The translations under genes were made by a program, and so were the position numbers. A stretch of DNA of 27,682 nt, taken from the NCBI GenBank assembly GCA_021767845.1, contig JAASSQ010000006.1:1-27682 (forward strand), read 5' to 3'. Origin of the DNA: Roseovarius sp. (GTDB lineage: Bacteria; Pseudomonadota; Alphaproteobacteria; Rhodobacterales; Rhodobacteraceae). This document shows, one piece after another, positions 1 to 7,575 of this stretch. Each line of letters starts with the position of its first letter. Position 1 is the first letter of the stretch. The notes beneath the pieces are model-generated. The model was not told where the DNA came from and did no database searches. It saw only the letters and a list, made by a program, of their open reading frames with translations.

Positions 1-5
1 CACTG

Positions 6-1418
6 TCAATTCGGCAGGCGCGGGCCGCGCGGCAATGCGCGGGCCAGGCGCAGCGCCGGCAGGCGCACCAGCGCCCAGTCCAGCCGCAAAAGGCCCACCG
101 CCCGCGCCGCGATCAGCGCGCCCCAGGCCCCGGCAAGATTGGCCAGCAGCGCCGCCGCCAGCACGCCGGAATACCCCGCCAGCCAGACGCCCGCCCAGGC
201 CAGCGGGATGAAGACCAGCGCGATGCGCGCCGCGCTCAGCCCCATCGACCACAGCGCCCGGTCGCGGGCGTTCATCGCGGCATTGGCCGTGACCAGCACA
301 CCGTAACCGAAAAAGCCCCAGCCCACGACGCGCAGATACCGCGCGGTATAGGGCGCGGCACCGTCGCCGCCGGTCATGATCCGGGCGATCGGGTCGGCCA
401 GCACGGTCAGCGCCACCGCCAACGTCAGGCCATAGCCCAGGCACATCAGGAAGGTCAGCCGCAGAGCATCCTGCGCGCGGGTCGTGCGCCCGGCACCCCA
501 GGCCTGTCCGACCACCGGCCCGATCCCCGAGGACAGCGCCAGCATCGGCACGAACAGCAACGACTGCACCCGCGCCGCCGCGCCGAACCCGGCCACCGCC
601 GCATCCCCGATCACCGCGACGGCGGCGGTCACGGCGGCCATGCCGGCGGGGTTGATCGCATTGGACAGCGCCGCCGGCACGCCGACGCGCGTGATCCGCC
701 GGACCGACTGGGGCAACTCCTTCAGCGGCTCGCAATCCAGCCGGACCGCGCGGCGCCGCAGCGCGTAGGTCAGAAGCCCGGCAAAGGCGAGGGCGCGGGC
801 CAGGAAGGTGGCCACGCCCGCGCCCTCGGCCCCCAGCGCCGGCAACACACCGCCCAGCCCGAAGATGAACACCGGGTTCAAGGCCACGTTCAGCACCGAC
901 TGGCTGGCCATGACGGTCGCGGCCACGCCGCTGCGCCCGGCCGCGCGGAACACGGCATTGAGCGACATGCCCGTGACCATCGGTGGAAAGCTCAGGCACC
1001 AGAAGGGCACATAGCCCAGCACCTCGTCCAGCACCGCGCCCCTGGCCCCCATCGCGGCGAAAAGGTAAGGCGCGCCCAGCCAGAACAGCACCGACACCGT
1101 GCAGGACAGCGCCGCCGCCAGCCCCATCGCGTGAAGGGTCAGACGGTGCCGCCGTGCGCCGGTCTCGCCCTTGCCGATCGCCTGCGAGACCACCGCGTTG
1201 GTGCCCGCCGCCAGCCCGATCGAGAGCGACACCAGCGCCACGATTACCGGGTAGACGAACCCGATGGCGGCCAGCGCCGCATCGCTGTGGCGGGCCAGGA
1301 AGAACGCATCGGCCAACCCCACCGACAAAACGCCCAGGATGCCCAGCGTCATCGGCGCGCTCACGCCGATCAGCGCGCGGCCCACCGGACCCTTGTTGAG
1401 GTCGCGATCGGTGCTCAT
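6..1418 (-). CDS. MATE family multidrug/Na+ antiporter
   Basis: This 470-residue protein is almost entirely hydrophobic, with about twelve predicted membrane segments in two similar halves, as expected for MATE (NorM/DinF-type) exporters. The N-terminal stretch after residue 10 (GPVGRALIGVSAPMTLG) and the first helix resemble the family. Such pumps export cationic drugs or metabolites across the inner membrane using a Na+ or H+ gradient; the substrate here cannot be told. The ATG at 1418 is preceded on the minus strand by an AGGGCGA stretch that can serve as ribosome binding site. It follows the glycosidase gene on the same strand after a 64-base gap, so it may be the last gene of the rbfA transcript or have its own promoter; none was recognised. 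The stop codon lies 6 bases from the window edge. Confidence 0.9.
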   Translation of the reverse strand: MSTDRDLNKGPVGRALIGVSAPMTLGILGVLSVGLADAFFLARHSDAALAAIGFVYPVIVALVSLSIGLAAGTNAVVSQAIGKGETGARRHRLTLHAMGLAAALSCTVSVLFWLGAPYLFAAMGARGAVLDEVLGYVPFWCLSFPPMVTGMSLNAVFRAAGRSGVAATVMASQSVLNVALNPVFIFGLGGVLPALGAEGAGVATFLARALAFAGLLTYALRRRAVRLDCEPLKELPQSVRRITRVGVPAALSNAINPAGMAAVTAAVAVIGDAAVAGFGAAARVQSLLFVPMLALSSGIGPVVGQAWGAGRTTRAQDALRLTFLMCLGYGLTLAVALTVLADPIARIMTGGDGAAPYTARYLRVVGWGFFGYGVLVTANAAMNARDRALWSMGLSAARIALVFIPLAWAGVWLAGYSGVLAAALLANLAGAWGALIAARAVGLLRLDWALVRLPALRLARALPRGPRLPN

Positions 1419-1482
1419 GCGGTGTCGCCCTGTGTCATCGCGTCCGATCTAGCGCGGCGGCACGGCCGGTCCACTGGGCGGC

Positions 1483-2232
1483 TCAGTCCTCGGGCGCGGC
1501 CACGCCGACGATCGGCCCCATGGGAAAGCCGCCGTCGTGCCGGTCGATCCCCGGCGCATAGAGGCGCGAGATATTGCCGTCGAAATACAACGCCTGCGGC
1601 GTGCCCAGCACGTCGCGGAACAGCGTTCCGAACTCGTGGAACGTGACCGGCGCATCGGAAATCGCGAACCAGGCGGTGCGCCCGTCGGCCGAGGTGCCGA
1701 CCCCGTTGCGCACATAGCGGCTGTCGCTGTCGGGCAGGAACCGCGGGTGCAGCGCCCCGTCGATCACCAGCATCGGCCCCGACTGGGTGGCATCGCGGCA
1801 GTCCGGCTCCGCCTGGGCAAAGCGCCGTGTCTCGATCACGTCGGCCCGGCCCTCGCGAATGCAGAAGACACCGTTGGGCAGCAGCCCGAAATTCCCCGGC
1901 CCCGCCGAGCTGACCAGCGGTGCCAGTTCCTCGCCATCCTCGATGTAAAGGCCCACGGGCCGCCGATCGGTGTGATACATCCCGGCGTTCATGGCAAAGA
2001 CCAGCGCGCGCGACTCCGCGCGCAGCCGGTCATCGACATTTCCGAAACTTGCCAGCGGCTGGCCGGTGTCGGGGTCGCGCAGAAAGAGGCGCAGATCCTC
2101 GGCGCCCGCGTCCACTTCGCAGACGGTGAATGCCTGCCCGGCATGGGCCACCGGCCCGCACTCCACCGCCGCCGCAGGGCCCGCCAGCGCACACAGCAGC
2201 GCGCCGGCCCAGAGCGCGTCAGCCCTCGACAT
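1483..2232 (-). CDS. Secreted phosphodiester glycosidase family protein (NAGPA/DUF2233-like)
   Basis: The 249-residue product begins with a signal peptide (hydrophobic run at residues 7-20, likely cleavage after the AAA ending at residue 22), so it should act in the periplasm or outside the cell. The mature part shows the hallmarks of the phosphodiester glycosidase family related to the lysosomal uncovering enzyme: an N-A-G-M motif at 82-85, a QSGPMLV segment mid-protein and a Y-F-D-G-N motif near 216-220. The bacterial substrate is not known; an exopolysaccharide or cell-wall phosphodiester is only a guess. Its ATG lies inside the end of rbfA (14-base overlap), indicating translational coupling with a ribosome-maturation gene to which it has no obvious functional link. 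Confidence 0.82.
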   Translation of the reverse strand: MSRADALWAGALLCALAGPAAAVECGPVAHAGQAFTVCEVDAGAEDLRLFLRDPDTGQPLASFGNVDDRLRAESRALVFAMNAGMYHTDRRPVGLYIEDGEELAPLVSSAGPGNFGLLPNGVFCIREGRADVIETRRFAQAEPDCRDATQSGPMLVIDGALHPRFLPDSDSRYVRNGVGTSADGRTAWFAISDAPVTFHEFGTLFRDVLGTPQALYFDGNISRLYAPGIDRHDGGFPMGPIVGVAAPED

Positions 2233-2614
2233 CCCGGCGCACCTTGTCCTGCGCGAACAGCCGGCGGGTCTCGTCCATCCGGTCGAAGGTCTCGTCGATG
2301 CGGAACCGCAGGTCGGGGGCGTATTTCAGCTCCAGCTTCTTGCCGATCAGCCGGCGCAGCTCGCCCTTGTTGCGCGCCAACAGGTCGATCGCATCCTCCT
2401 GCCCCTCGCCGCCCAGCGGCAGCACATAGGCCGTCGCGATCTTGAGGTCGGGCGAGACCCGGACCTCGCCCACCGTCACCGACAGGCGGTTGAGATCGGG
2501 GTCGTGCACATCGCCGCGCATCAGCACTTCGGACAGGGTCCGCCGGATCAGCTCGCCCACGCGAAGCTGGCGTTGCGAGGGGCCGGGCCCGTCATGAAAC
2601 TTGTTCTTGGCCAT
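2219..2614 (-). CDS. rbfA: Ribosome-binding factor A (30S maturation)
   Basis: RbfA is a small KH-fold protein that binds the 30S subunit and helps maturation of the 16S rRNA 5' end, notably in the cold. The product has the N-terminal pattern seen in alphaproteobacterial RbfA (MAKNKFHDGPGPSQRQLRVGE), then a basic helix and KH-like core, 131 residues in all. I chose the ATG at 2614, which gives the conserved N terminus; an in-frame ATG at 2623 would add three residues. Neither start has a convincing Shine-Dalgarno sequence. It is divergent from dapB, a pairing common in Rhodobacterales, and overlaps the start of the downstream glycosidase gene. Confidence 0.93.
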   Translation of the reverse strand: MAKNKFHDGPGPSQRQLRVGELIRRTLSEVLMRGDVHDPDLNRLSVTVGEVRVSPDLKIATAYVLPLGGEGQEDAIDLLARNKGELRRLIGKKLELKYAPDLRFRIDETFDRMDETRRLFAQDKVRRDVEG

Positions 2615-2640
2615 GCGCCGCATCTAATCGGTCCACCCGG

Positions 2641-2683
2641 TTTTGCCAAGGCGAATGCGCGCCCCGGCTTCTTCTTGGCAAAA
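2641..2683. repeat. 10-bp perfect inverted repeat with 23-base spacer between rbfA and dapB
   Basis: TTTTGCCAAG at 2641-2650 is the exact reverse complement of CTTGGCAAAA at 2674-2683. The 23-base spacer is GC-rich. Flanking GG before the left arm and CC after the right A-run extend the symmetry loosely. It sits in the divergent rbfA/dapB region, closer to rbfA. The A-run follows the hairpin on the plus strand and a T-run precedes it on the minus strand, so it does not look like an intrinsic terminator in either direction. A palindromic dispersed repeat or a regulator site are possible. Confidence 0.6.
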
Positions 2684-2788
2684 AAACCCACGGCGCCGCC
2701 AGCGGCCCGGACATGCGCCGCTTGCCCATTGTGCGCCCCGCCCGCCACGGGCTAAAGAGCGCGCGACACACCAGACGGAGAGACGCAA

Positions 2789-3607
2789 ATGACAGACCTT
2801 CCGGGAATCGTGGTGACGGGCGCCTCGGGGCGCATGGGCCAGATGCTTGTCCGCACCGTTCTGGACAGCGGCCGCGCGCGGCTGGTGGCCGCGCTGGAAC
2901 GTGCGGGGCACGACTGGATCGGGCGCGACCTGGGCACGGCGATGGGCGGGGCCGAGATCGGCGTCACCGTCACCGACGATCCGCTCGAGGCGTTTTCGAG
3001 GGCCCATGCGGTGATCGACTTCACCGCGCCCGCCGCCACGGTGGAGTTCGCCGGGATCGCCGCGCAGGCCCGCTGCGTCCACGTGATCGGCACCACCGGC
3101 ATGACCGATGACGACCTGAAGAAGATCGAGGCCGCCGCGCGCCACGCGGTCGTGGTGCGCGCCGGGAACATGAGCCTCGGGGTGAACCTGCTGGTGCAGT
3201 TGACCCGCAAGGTGGCCGAGGCGCTGGACGAGGATTACGACATCGAGGTGATCGAGGCGCATCACAACCAGAAGGTCGATGCCCCGTCGGGCACCGCGCT
3301 GATGCTGGGCGAGGCCGCCGCCCACGGGCGCGGCGTCGATCTCTCGGCCATGTCCGACCGCGGCCGCGACGGGATCACCGGCAAGCGCGAGCGCGGGCAT
3401 ATCGGCTTCTCGGCCATTCGCGGCGGCGACATCGTGGGCGAACATGACGTGATGTTCGCCGCCGCGGGCGAGCGGGTGATCCTGCGCCACGTGGCCACCG
3501 ACCGCGCGGTTTTCGCGCGCGGCGCGCTCAAGGCGGCGCTCTGGGGGCAAGGCCGCAAGCCCGGCGAATACGACATGCTGGATGTGCTGGGGCTGGCCGG
3601 ATCGTAG
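2789..3607 (+). CDS. dapB: 4-hydroxy-tetrahydrodipicolinate reductase
   Basis: DapB reduces the product of DapA with NAD(P)H in the diaminopimelate/lysine pathway, feeding cell-wall and lysine synthesis in the cytoplasm. The 272-residue product has the N-terminal Rossmann dinucleotide motif G-A-S-G-R-M-G at residues 11-17 and the catalytic signature E-A-H-H-N-Q-K-V-D-A-P-S-G-T with H158, H159 and K162, matching the family's HH..K active site. Length is normal. The start is fixed by a GGAGAG ribosome binding site 7-8 bases upstream. It is divergent from rbfA. Whether the next small gene is co-transcribed is unclear, as there is a 63-base gap with its own ribosome binding site. Confidence 0.97.
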   Translation: MTDLPGIVVTGASGRMGQMLVRTVLDSGRARLVAALERAGHDWIGRDLGTAMGGAEIGVTVTDDPLEAFSRAHAVIDFTAPAATVEFAGIAAQARCVHVIGTTGMTDDDLKKIEAAARHAVVVRAGNMSLGVNLLVQLTRKVAEALDEDYDIEVIEAHHNQKVDAPSGTALMLGEAAAHGRGVDLSAMSDRGRDGITGKRERGHIGFSAIRGGDIVGEHDVMFAAAGERVILRHVATDRAVFARGALKAALWGQGRKPGEYDMLDVLGLAGS

Positions 3608-3670
3608 CGAAAACTGATCCAGACCGGCAGGTGCCGCGTAACTGGTCATATCTGACAAGGATACCGACCC

Positions 3671-4024
3671 ATGCGCAGCATCGTCACGCTTTGCCTTGGC
3701 CTCGCGCTGGCCGCACCGGCGGCCGCCGACGGGTTTGACCAGGTCACCGACAAGGGCACGTTCCTGTCGCTTGTCGATGGCCGCACGCTCACGCGCTTCG
3801 GGATCAAGCTCGATGTCACCACCGATGGCCGCATCGAGGGCCGCGCCTTCGGCCGGCCCGTCACGGGCGCATGGGACTGGCGCGCGGGCTATTTCTGCCG
3901 TGACCTGTTCTGGGGCGATTACGAGATCGGCGCCAATTGCCAGGCGGTCAAGGTGCAGGGCCGCACCCTGCGCTTCATCTCGGATCGCGGCACGGGCCAG
4001 TTCGCGGACCTGCGGCTGCAATAG
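3671..4024 (+). CDS. Small exported protein of unknown function
   Basis: The 117-residue product has a short signal peptide (residues 1-19, AAPAAA before D20), so the mature protein of about 98 residues should be periplasmic. It contains two cysteines (C76 and C90) that could form a disulfide, and a W/Y/F-rich middle (GAWDWRAGYFCRDLFWGDYEIG) suggesting a small beta-rich fold. I do not recognise a catalytic motif. Proteins of this kind beside dapB are sometimes labelled dihydrodipicolinate reductase in databases, but the sequence has no Rossmann motif and no HH..K signature, so that name would be neighbour-derived. An AAGGA ribosome binding site lies 9 bases before the ATG. Confidence 0.8.
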   Translation: MRSIVTLCLGLALAAPAAADGFDQVTDKGTFLSLVDGRTLTRFGIKLDVTTDGRIEGRAFGRPVTGAWDWRAGYFCRDLFWGDYEIGANCQAVKVQGRTLRFISDRGTGQFADLRLQ

Positions 4025-4062
4025 GCCGCGCGCCGACCCGTCCTGCGCGCCGGACCGAGCGA

Positions 4063-4251
4063 TCAGAAATCGATCGCCAGCCCCTTCTTTTCCCAATCGC
4101 CATAGCGCACGGGCTCCAGCCCCTCGCGGCGTCCACCCAACTCCTTGGGCAGTTCCATCGCCTTGGCGTTGCGGCGGCGTTCCTCGGCTTCGGCCAGCGC
4201 GCGTTGCGCTTCGGGCGGAAGGTCGGGCTTGGGCTCGGTCTCGTCGCTCAT
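4063..4251 (-). CDS. DUF1674 / SDHAF4-like succinate dehydrogenase assembly factor
   Basis: This 62-residue protein is charged and probably disordered in its N-terminal half (rich in E, R and A) and ends in the conserved block V-R-Y-G-D-W-E-K-K-G-L-A-I-D-F, which defines the DUF1674/SDHAF4 family. In eukaryotic mitochondria SDHAF4 binds flavinylated SdhA and promotes its assembly with SdhB; alphaproteobacteria carry the ancestral form, so the same role is likely but inferred. No signal peptide or membrane segment is present, in keeping with a cytoplasmic chaperone. No sdh genes are in this window. It is convergent with the small exported-protein gene (38-base gap) and divergent from the rRNA methyltransferase gene. 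Confidence 0.88.
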   Translation of the reverse strand: MSDETEPKPDLPPEAQRALAEAEERRRNAKAMELPKELGGRREGLEPVRYGDWEKKGLAIDF

Positions 4252-4318
4252 CGTCGGGGTTCCTTTGATGCCGTGGCGCTGATATAGGCCGGCATCGCCC
4301 GCAAGCCAAGGACACCGA

Positions 4319-5593
4319 ATGTCTCGATCCGCCCCCTCGCCCGCCCGCCGCAGCGCGGTCTATCTGCTCGATCAGGTGCTTGGCGAAGGGCGGCTGATGT
4401 CCGATCTCGTGGCCTCGGGCGCGCTTGACAGGCTGGACCCGGCGGATCGCGCCCGCGCCCAGCGTCTTGCCACCGATACGCTGCGCGGGCTGGATCGCGC
4501 CGACCGGCTGCTGAAACGCCACCTGCGCAAGCCGCCGCCGCTGCATGTCTTCAACATCCTGCGCCTCGGCACGGTCGAGCTGTGCATGGGCGGGGACGCG
4601 CATGGCGTGGTCAACGACCTTGTCGGGCTGATCGGCGGGCATCGCCGCTACGGCAACCTCAAGGGGCTGATCAACGCGGTCCTGCGCAAGATGGCCGCCG
4701 ACGGCGCGCAAAGCTGGAACGACCTGCGCGTGCCGCGCCTGCGGCGCTGGCTGCGCGATCCGCTGGTCGAGGCGTGGGGTGCCGGTGCCGTCGCCGCGAT
4801 GGAAAAAGCGCATTTCGCCGGCGCGCCGCTCGATCTGACGGCGCGCGGGGATGCCGCCGCGCTGGCCGACCGGCTGGGGGGCAGGCTCTTGCCTACCGGC
4901 TCGGTGCGCCTGTCCGATCCCGGCCAGGTCTCGGCCCTGCCCGGCTACGCGGAGGGCGAGTGGTGGGTGCAGGATGCCGCCGCGGCCCTGCCCGTTCAGG
5001 TGCTTGCGCCGCAAACCGGCGAGGACATCCTCGATCTTTGCGCGGCACCGGGCGGCAAGACGCTTCAGCTTTGTGCCGCGGGCGCGGATGTCACCGCGTT
5101 GGATCTTTCCGACAAACGCATGGCGCGGGTGCGCGAGAACCTTGATCGCTGCGGGCTGCCGGCCACCTGCCTCGTGGGTGACGCGCTCGACCATTCCGGC
5201 GGACCTTACGATGCCATCCTGCTCGATGCGCCCTGTTCGGCCACCGGCACGATCCGCCGCCACCCCGACCTGCCCTTCGCCAAGGACGGGTCCGAGTTCG
5301 GCGCCCTGATCGAGTTGCAGGCGGCGATGCTGGATCATGCTGTCGGTCTCCTCAAGCCCGGCGGGCGGCTGGTGTTCTGCACCTGCTCGATTCTACCGGA
5401 CGAAGGTGAATGCCAGGTTGACGAGGCGTGCGCCCGCCATCCCGGCCTGCGCGTGGACCGCGACGCCGTGGCGGGGCTGCCGGGGATCGACCCCGCATGG
5501 ATCACCGAGGAAGGCGGGTTGCGCCTGCGTCCCGATTACTGGCCCGATCTGGGCGGGATGGACGGCTTCTACATCGCCTGTCTGCGGGCCTGA
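4319..5593 (+). CDS. rsmB: RsmB/NOP-family 16S rRNA (cytosine-C5) methyltransferase
   Basis: The 424-residue product has an N-terminal NusB-like helical RNA-binding domain (about 1-140) and a C-terminal Rossmann methyltransferase domain. Motif I (D-L-C-A-A-P-G-G-K-T) binds S-adenosylmethionine. Motif IV (D-A-P-C-S-A-T-G) supplies C306 and motif VI (F-C-T-C-S) supplies C356, the two cysteines used for release and nucleophilic attack in m5C RNA methyltransferases. RsmB modifies C967 of 16S rRNA in E. coli; the exact target here is inferred. The ATG has an AGGA site 6-7 bases upstream. It starts the long plus-strand run ending at 12964, but a promoter-like sequence and box array in the next gap suggest the heparinase-like gene has separate control. 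Confidence 0.92.
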   Translation: MSRSAPSPARRSAVYLLDQVLGEGRLMSDLVASGALDRLDPADRARAQRLATDTLRGLDRADRLLKRHLRKPPPLHVFNILRLGTVELCMGGDAHGVVNDLVGLIGGHRRYGNLKGLINAVLRKMAADGAQSWNDLRVPRLRRWLRDPLVEAWGAGAVAAMEKAHFAGAPLDLTARGDAAALADRLGGRLLPTGSVRLSDPGQVSALPGYAEGEWWVQDAAAALPVQVLAPQTGEDILDLCAAPGGKTLQLCAAGADVTALDLSDKRMARVRENLDRCGLPATCLVGDALDHSGGPYDAILLDAPCSATGTIRRHPDLPFAKDGSEFGALIELQAAMLDHAVGLLKPGGRLVFCTCSILPDEGECQVDEACARHPGLRVDRDAVAGLPGIDPAWITEEGGLRLRPDYWPDLGGMDGFYIACLRA

Positions 5594-5624
5594 TACGGCG
5601 CGCGTCCGGGGCCGGTCGGCCGGG

Positions 5625-5703
5625 TTTTGTACGAAACTCCGGGGCCTGGCACCGATGTTTGTACAAAACCGGGGGGTGTTTTTGCCGTTTCGTACCAAAC
5701 TCC
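5625..5703. repeat. Three GTAC-centred boxes with 31-32 bp spacing
   Basis: Three related boxes lie in the rsmB-heparinase gap, centred on GTAC at 5629-5632, 5661-5664 and 5692-5695. They read TTTTGTACGAAACTCCGGGG, GTTTGTACAAAACCGGGG and TTTCGTACCAAACTCCGGGC. Each has a dyad of T-runs and A-runs around GTAC, followed by a conserved C-CGGG tail, so the boxes are directional. Centre-to-centre spacing of 32 and 31 bp is three DNA turns, placing them on one helix face. They end about 25 bp before a candidate promoter for the downstream gene. This is either a regulator-binding array or a copy of an intergenic repeat family; the sequence alone does not decide. Confidence 0.7.
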
Positions 5704-5726
5704 GGGCGGGCGCGGCCAATCCAACG

Positions 5727-5755
5727 GTGACTTGTGGCAGGCCGGCGTCTATAGT
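5727..5755 (+). promoter_or_regulatory. Candidate sigma70-type promoter of the heparinase-like gene
   Basis: GTGACT (5727-5732) and TATAGT (5750-5755) are separated by 17 bases, matching the consensus at 4 of 6 and 5 of 6 positions. The predicted start near 5762 would leave a leader of about 35 bases with an AGAGGCAAGG ribosome binding region before the ATG at 5797. Confidence 0.5.
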
Positions 5756-5796
5756 GCTTGAAACAACGCCACCAAGAGCGTGCAGAGGCAAGGCAC

Positions 5797-7542
5797 ATGG
5801 CCCATTCCGACACCCTGTCGGCGCGCTGGACGCGCCTGCGCAACCGCGTCGCTGCCCGCCGCGCGACATGGTCGCGCCCGGCCACCGCCTTTGTCTATCA
5901 GCCCGAACCCCGCAGCATCGGCAGCTTTGCCCGCGGTCGGCAGTTGGTGGCCGGTAACTTCCTGTTTTCCGGCCATCTTTTGCAGAAGCCCGACACCTGC
6001 ATCTGGGATCTGGATCCGCCGGACGCGGCTTTTGCCGACGCTTTGCACGGCTTTGCTTGGCTGGATGATCTGGCCGCCGTCGGCGATCCCCCGGCCCGCG
6101 CCCGCGCCCAAGAGTGGGTCTGGACATGGCTCGACCGCTTCGGCACCGGCCGCGGCCCCGGCTGGACCCCCGACCTGACGGGACGGCGGCTGATCCGCTG
6201 GATCAACCACGCCCCCTTCCTGCTGGGCGGGCGCGGCTCCGAGCACTCTTCGGATTTCTACAAGTCCTTGGCCCAGCAGACAATTTTTCTGGGCCGGCGA
6301 TTTCGCGCCTCGCGCCCCGGCCTGCCGCGATTCGAGGCGTTGACAGGTCTTCTCTACGCCGCGCTGTCTCTTGAGGGCATGGAAGCCCATATTGATCCGG
6401 CAGTGCGGTGGCTGGCCCGCGAATGCGACAGCCAGATTGACGCGGACGGGGGCATCGCCACCCGTAACCCCGAGGAATTGCTGGATGTTTTCGCGCTGCT
6501 CACCTGGGCGTCGGTCGCCCTGTCCGAGTCGCGCCGCGCGGCCTCGCGCTCGCATTGGTCCGCCATCGAGCGCATCGCCCCCACCCTGCGCACCCTGCGC
6601 CACGCCGACGGCGCGCTTGCCCGGTTTCACGGCGGCGGCCGAGGGCTGGAGGGGCGGCTGGACAACGCACTTGCCAACAGTGGCGTGAAGGGGCGAAAAC
6701 CTGACGGGCTTTCAATGGGTTACGCCCGCCTGAACGCCGGACGCACCTCGATCGTGATCGACGCCGCGCCGCCGCCCTCGGGCAAGGCCTCGGCCAATGG
6801 CCACGCCTCTACACTGGCCTTCGAGTTGACCTCGGGCCGTCGCCCGCTGATCGTCAACTGCGGATCGGGCATGAGCTTCGGGCGGCAATGGCGCCGGGCC
6901 GGCCGCGCCACGCCCTCTCATTCCACGCTTGTTCTGGCCGGTCAGTCCAGCGCCCGGCTTGGCAAGGCACCGCACCGGGCCGATTGGCTGATCGACGGGC
7001 CAAGCCACGTGCCCGTCACGGTCAGCCAGGCATCGGACGGGATGCGCTTCGAGGGTGGACACGACGGGTATGTGCGCAGTCACGGCCTGACCCATGCCCG
7101 CACCCTCGAGCTCACCTTCGACGGCCGCGGCGTGGCGGGCGAGGACATGCTGCTGACCCTGAACGCCAGCGACAAGCGCCGGTTCGACAAGGCTATGGAT
7201 GCTGTCACGCTACAGGGCATCCCGTTCGACATCCGCTTTCACCTTCACCCGGACGTGGATGCCAGCCTCGACATGGGCGGGGCCGCGGTGTCGATGGCCC
7301 TGAAAAGCGGTGAGATCTGGATCTTCAGGACGGATGGCAAGGCAACACTCGCCTTGGAACCGAGCGTTTATCTTGAAAAAAACCGGCTCAAGCCGCGTGC
7401 GACCAAACAAATCGTTCTCTCCGGCCGCGTGATGGAGTATGCGACCCGCACACGATGGTCACTGGCCAAGGCACAGGACACGCCGATCGGCATCCGCGAC
7501 CTCAAGCAGGACGTGCTGGAGCCGGTGACCGAAGACGACTGA
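5797..7542 (+). CDS. Heparinase II/III family protein
   Basis: The 581-residue product has the two-part build of bacterial heparinase II/III-like proteins: an N-terminal alpha/alpha helical region (about 60-290, with conserved W, R and N residues such as the R-L-I-R-W-I-N-H segment) and a C-terminal beta-sandwich region (from about 300), including the G-H-A-S-T-L-A-F-E-L and P-L-I-V-N-C-G-S-G segments typical of the family. Characterised members are polysaccharide lyases acting on uronic-acid polymers. No signal peptide is visible (the N terminus is basic and hydrophilic), so an intracellular role is likely and true lyase activity is unproven. I chose the ATG at 5797 over a TTG at 5758 because of the ribosome binding site and the promoter position. 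purH follows after 33 bases. Confidence 0.88.
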   Translation: MAHSDTLSARWTRLRNRVAARRATWSRPATAFVYQPEPRSIGSFARGRQLVAGNFLFSGHLLQKPDTCIWDLDPPDAAFADALHGFAWLDDLAAVGDPPARARAQEWVWTWLDRFGTGRGPGWTPDLTGRRLIRWINHAPFLLGGRGSEHSSDFYKSLAQQTIFLGRRFRASRPGLPRFEALTGLLYAALSLEGMEAHIDPAVRWLARECDSQIDADGGIATRNPEELLDVFALLTWASVALSESRRAASRSHWSAIERIAPTLRTLRHADGALARFHGGGRGLEGRLDNALANSGVKGRKPDGLSMGYARLNAGRTSIVIDAAPPPSGKASANGHASTLAFELTSGRRPLIVNCGSGMSFGRQWRRAGRATPSHSTLVLAGQSSARLGKAPHRADWLIDGPSHVPVTVSQASDGMRFEGGHDGYVRSHGLTHARTLELTFDGRGVAGEDMLLTLNASDKRRFDKAMDAVTLQGIPFDIRFHLHPDVDASLDMGGAAVSMALKSGEIWIFRTDGKATLALEPSVYLEKNRLKPRATKQIVLSGRVMEYATRTRWSLAKAQDTPIGIRDLKQDVLEPVTEDD

Positions 7543-7575
7543 CCACAGCAAGACAGACCCGAGGATCCGCTTCCC

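Noticed and set aside
4025..4062. GC-rich GCGCGC repeats between two convergent genes as a terminator
   Set aside because: The pairing is short, relies on self-complementary GCGCGC, and no U-run follows on either strand.
2624..5338. A 904-codon open frame on the minus strand
   Set aside because: It runs antisense across dapB, the small exported-protein gene and most of rsmB, is low in family-like motifs and is explained by the high GC content, which leaves few stop codons.
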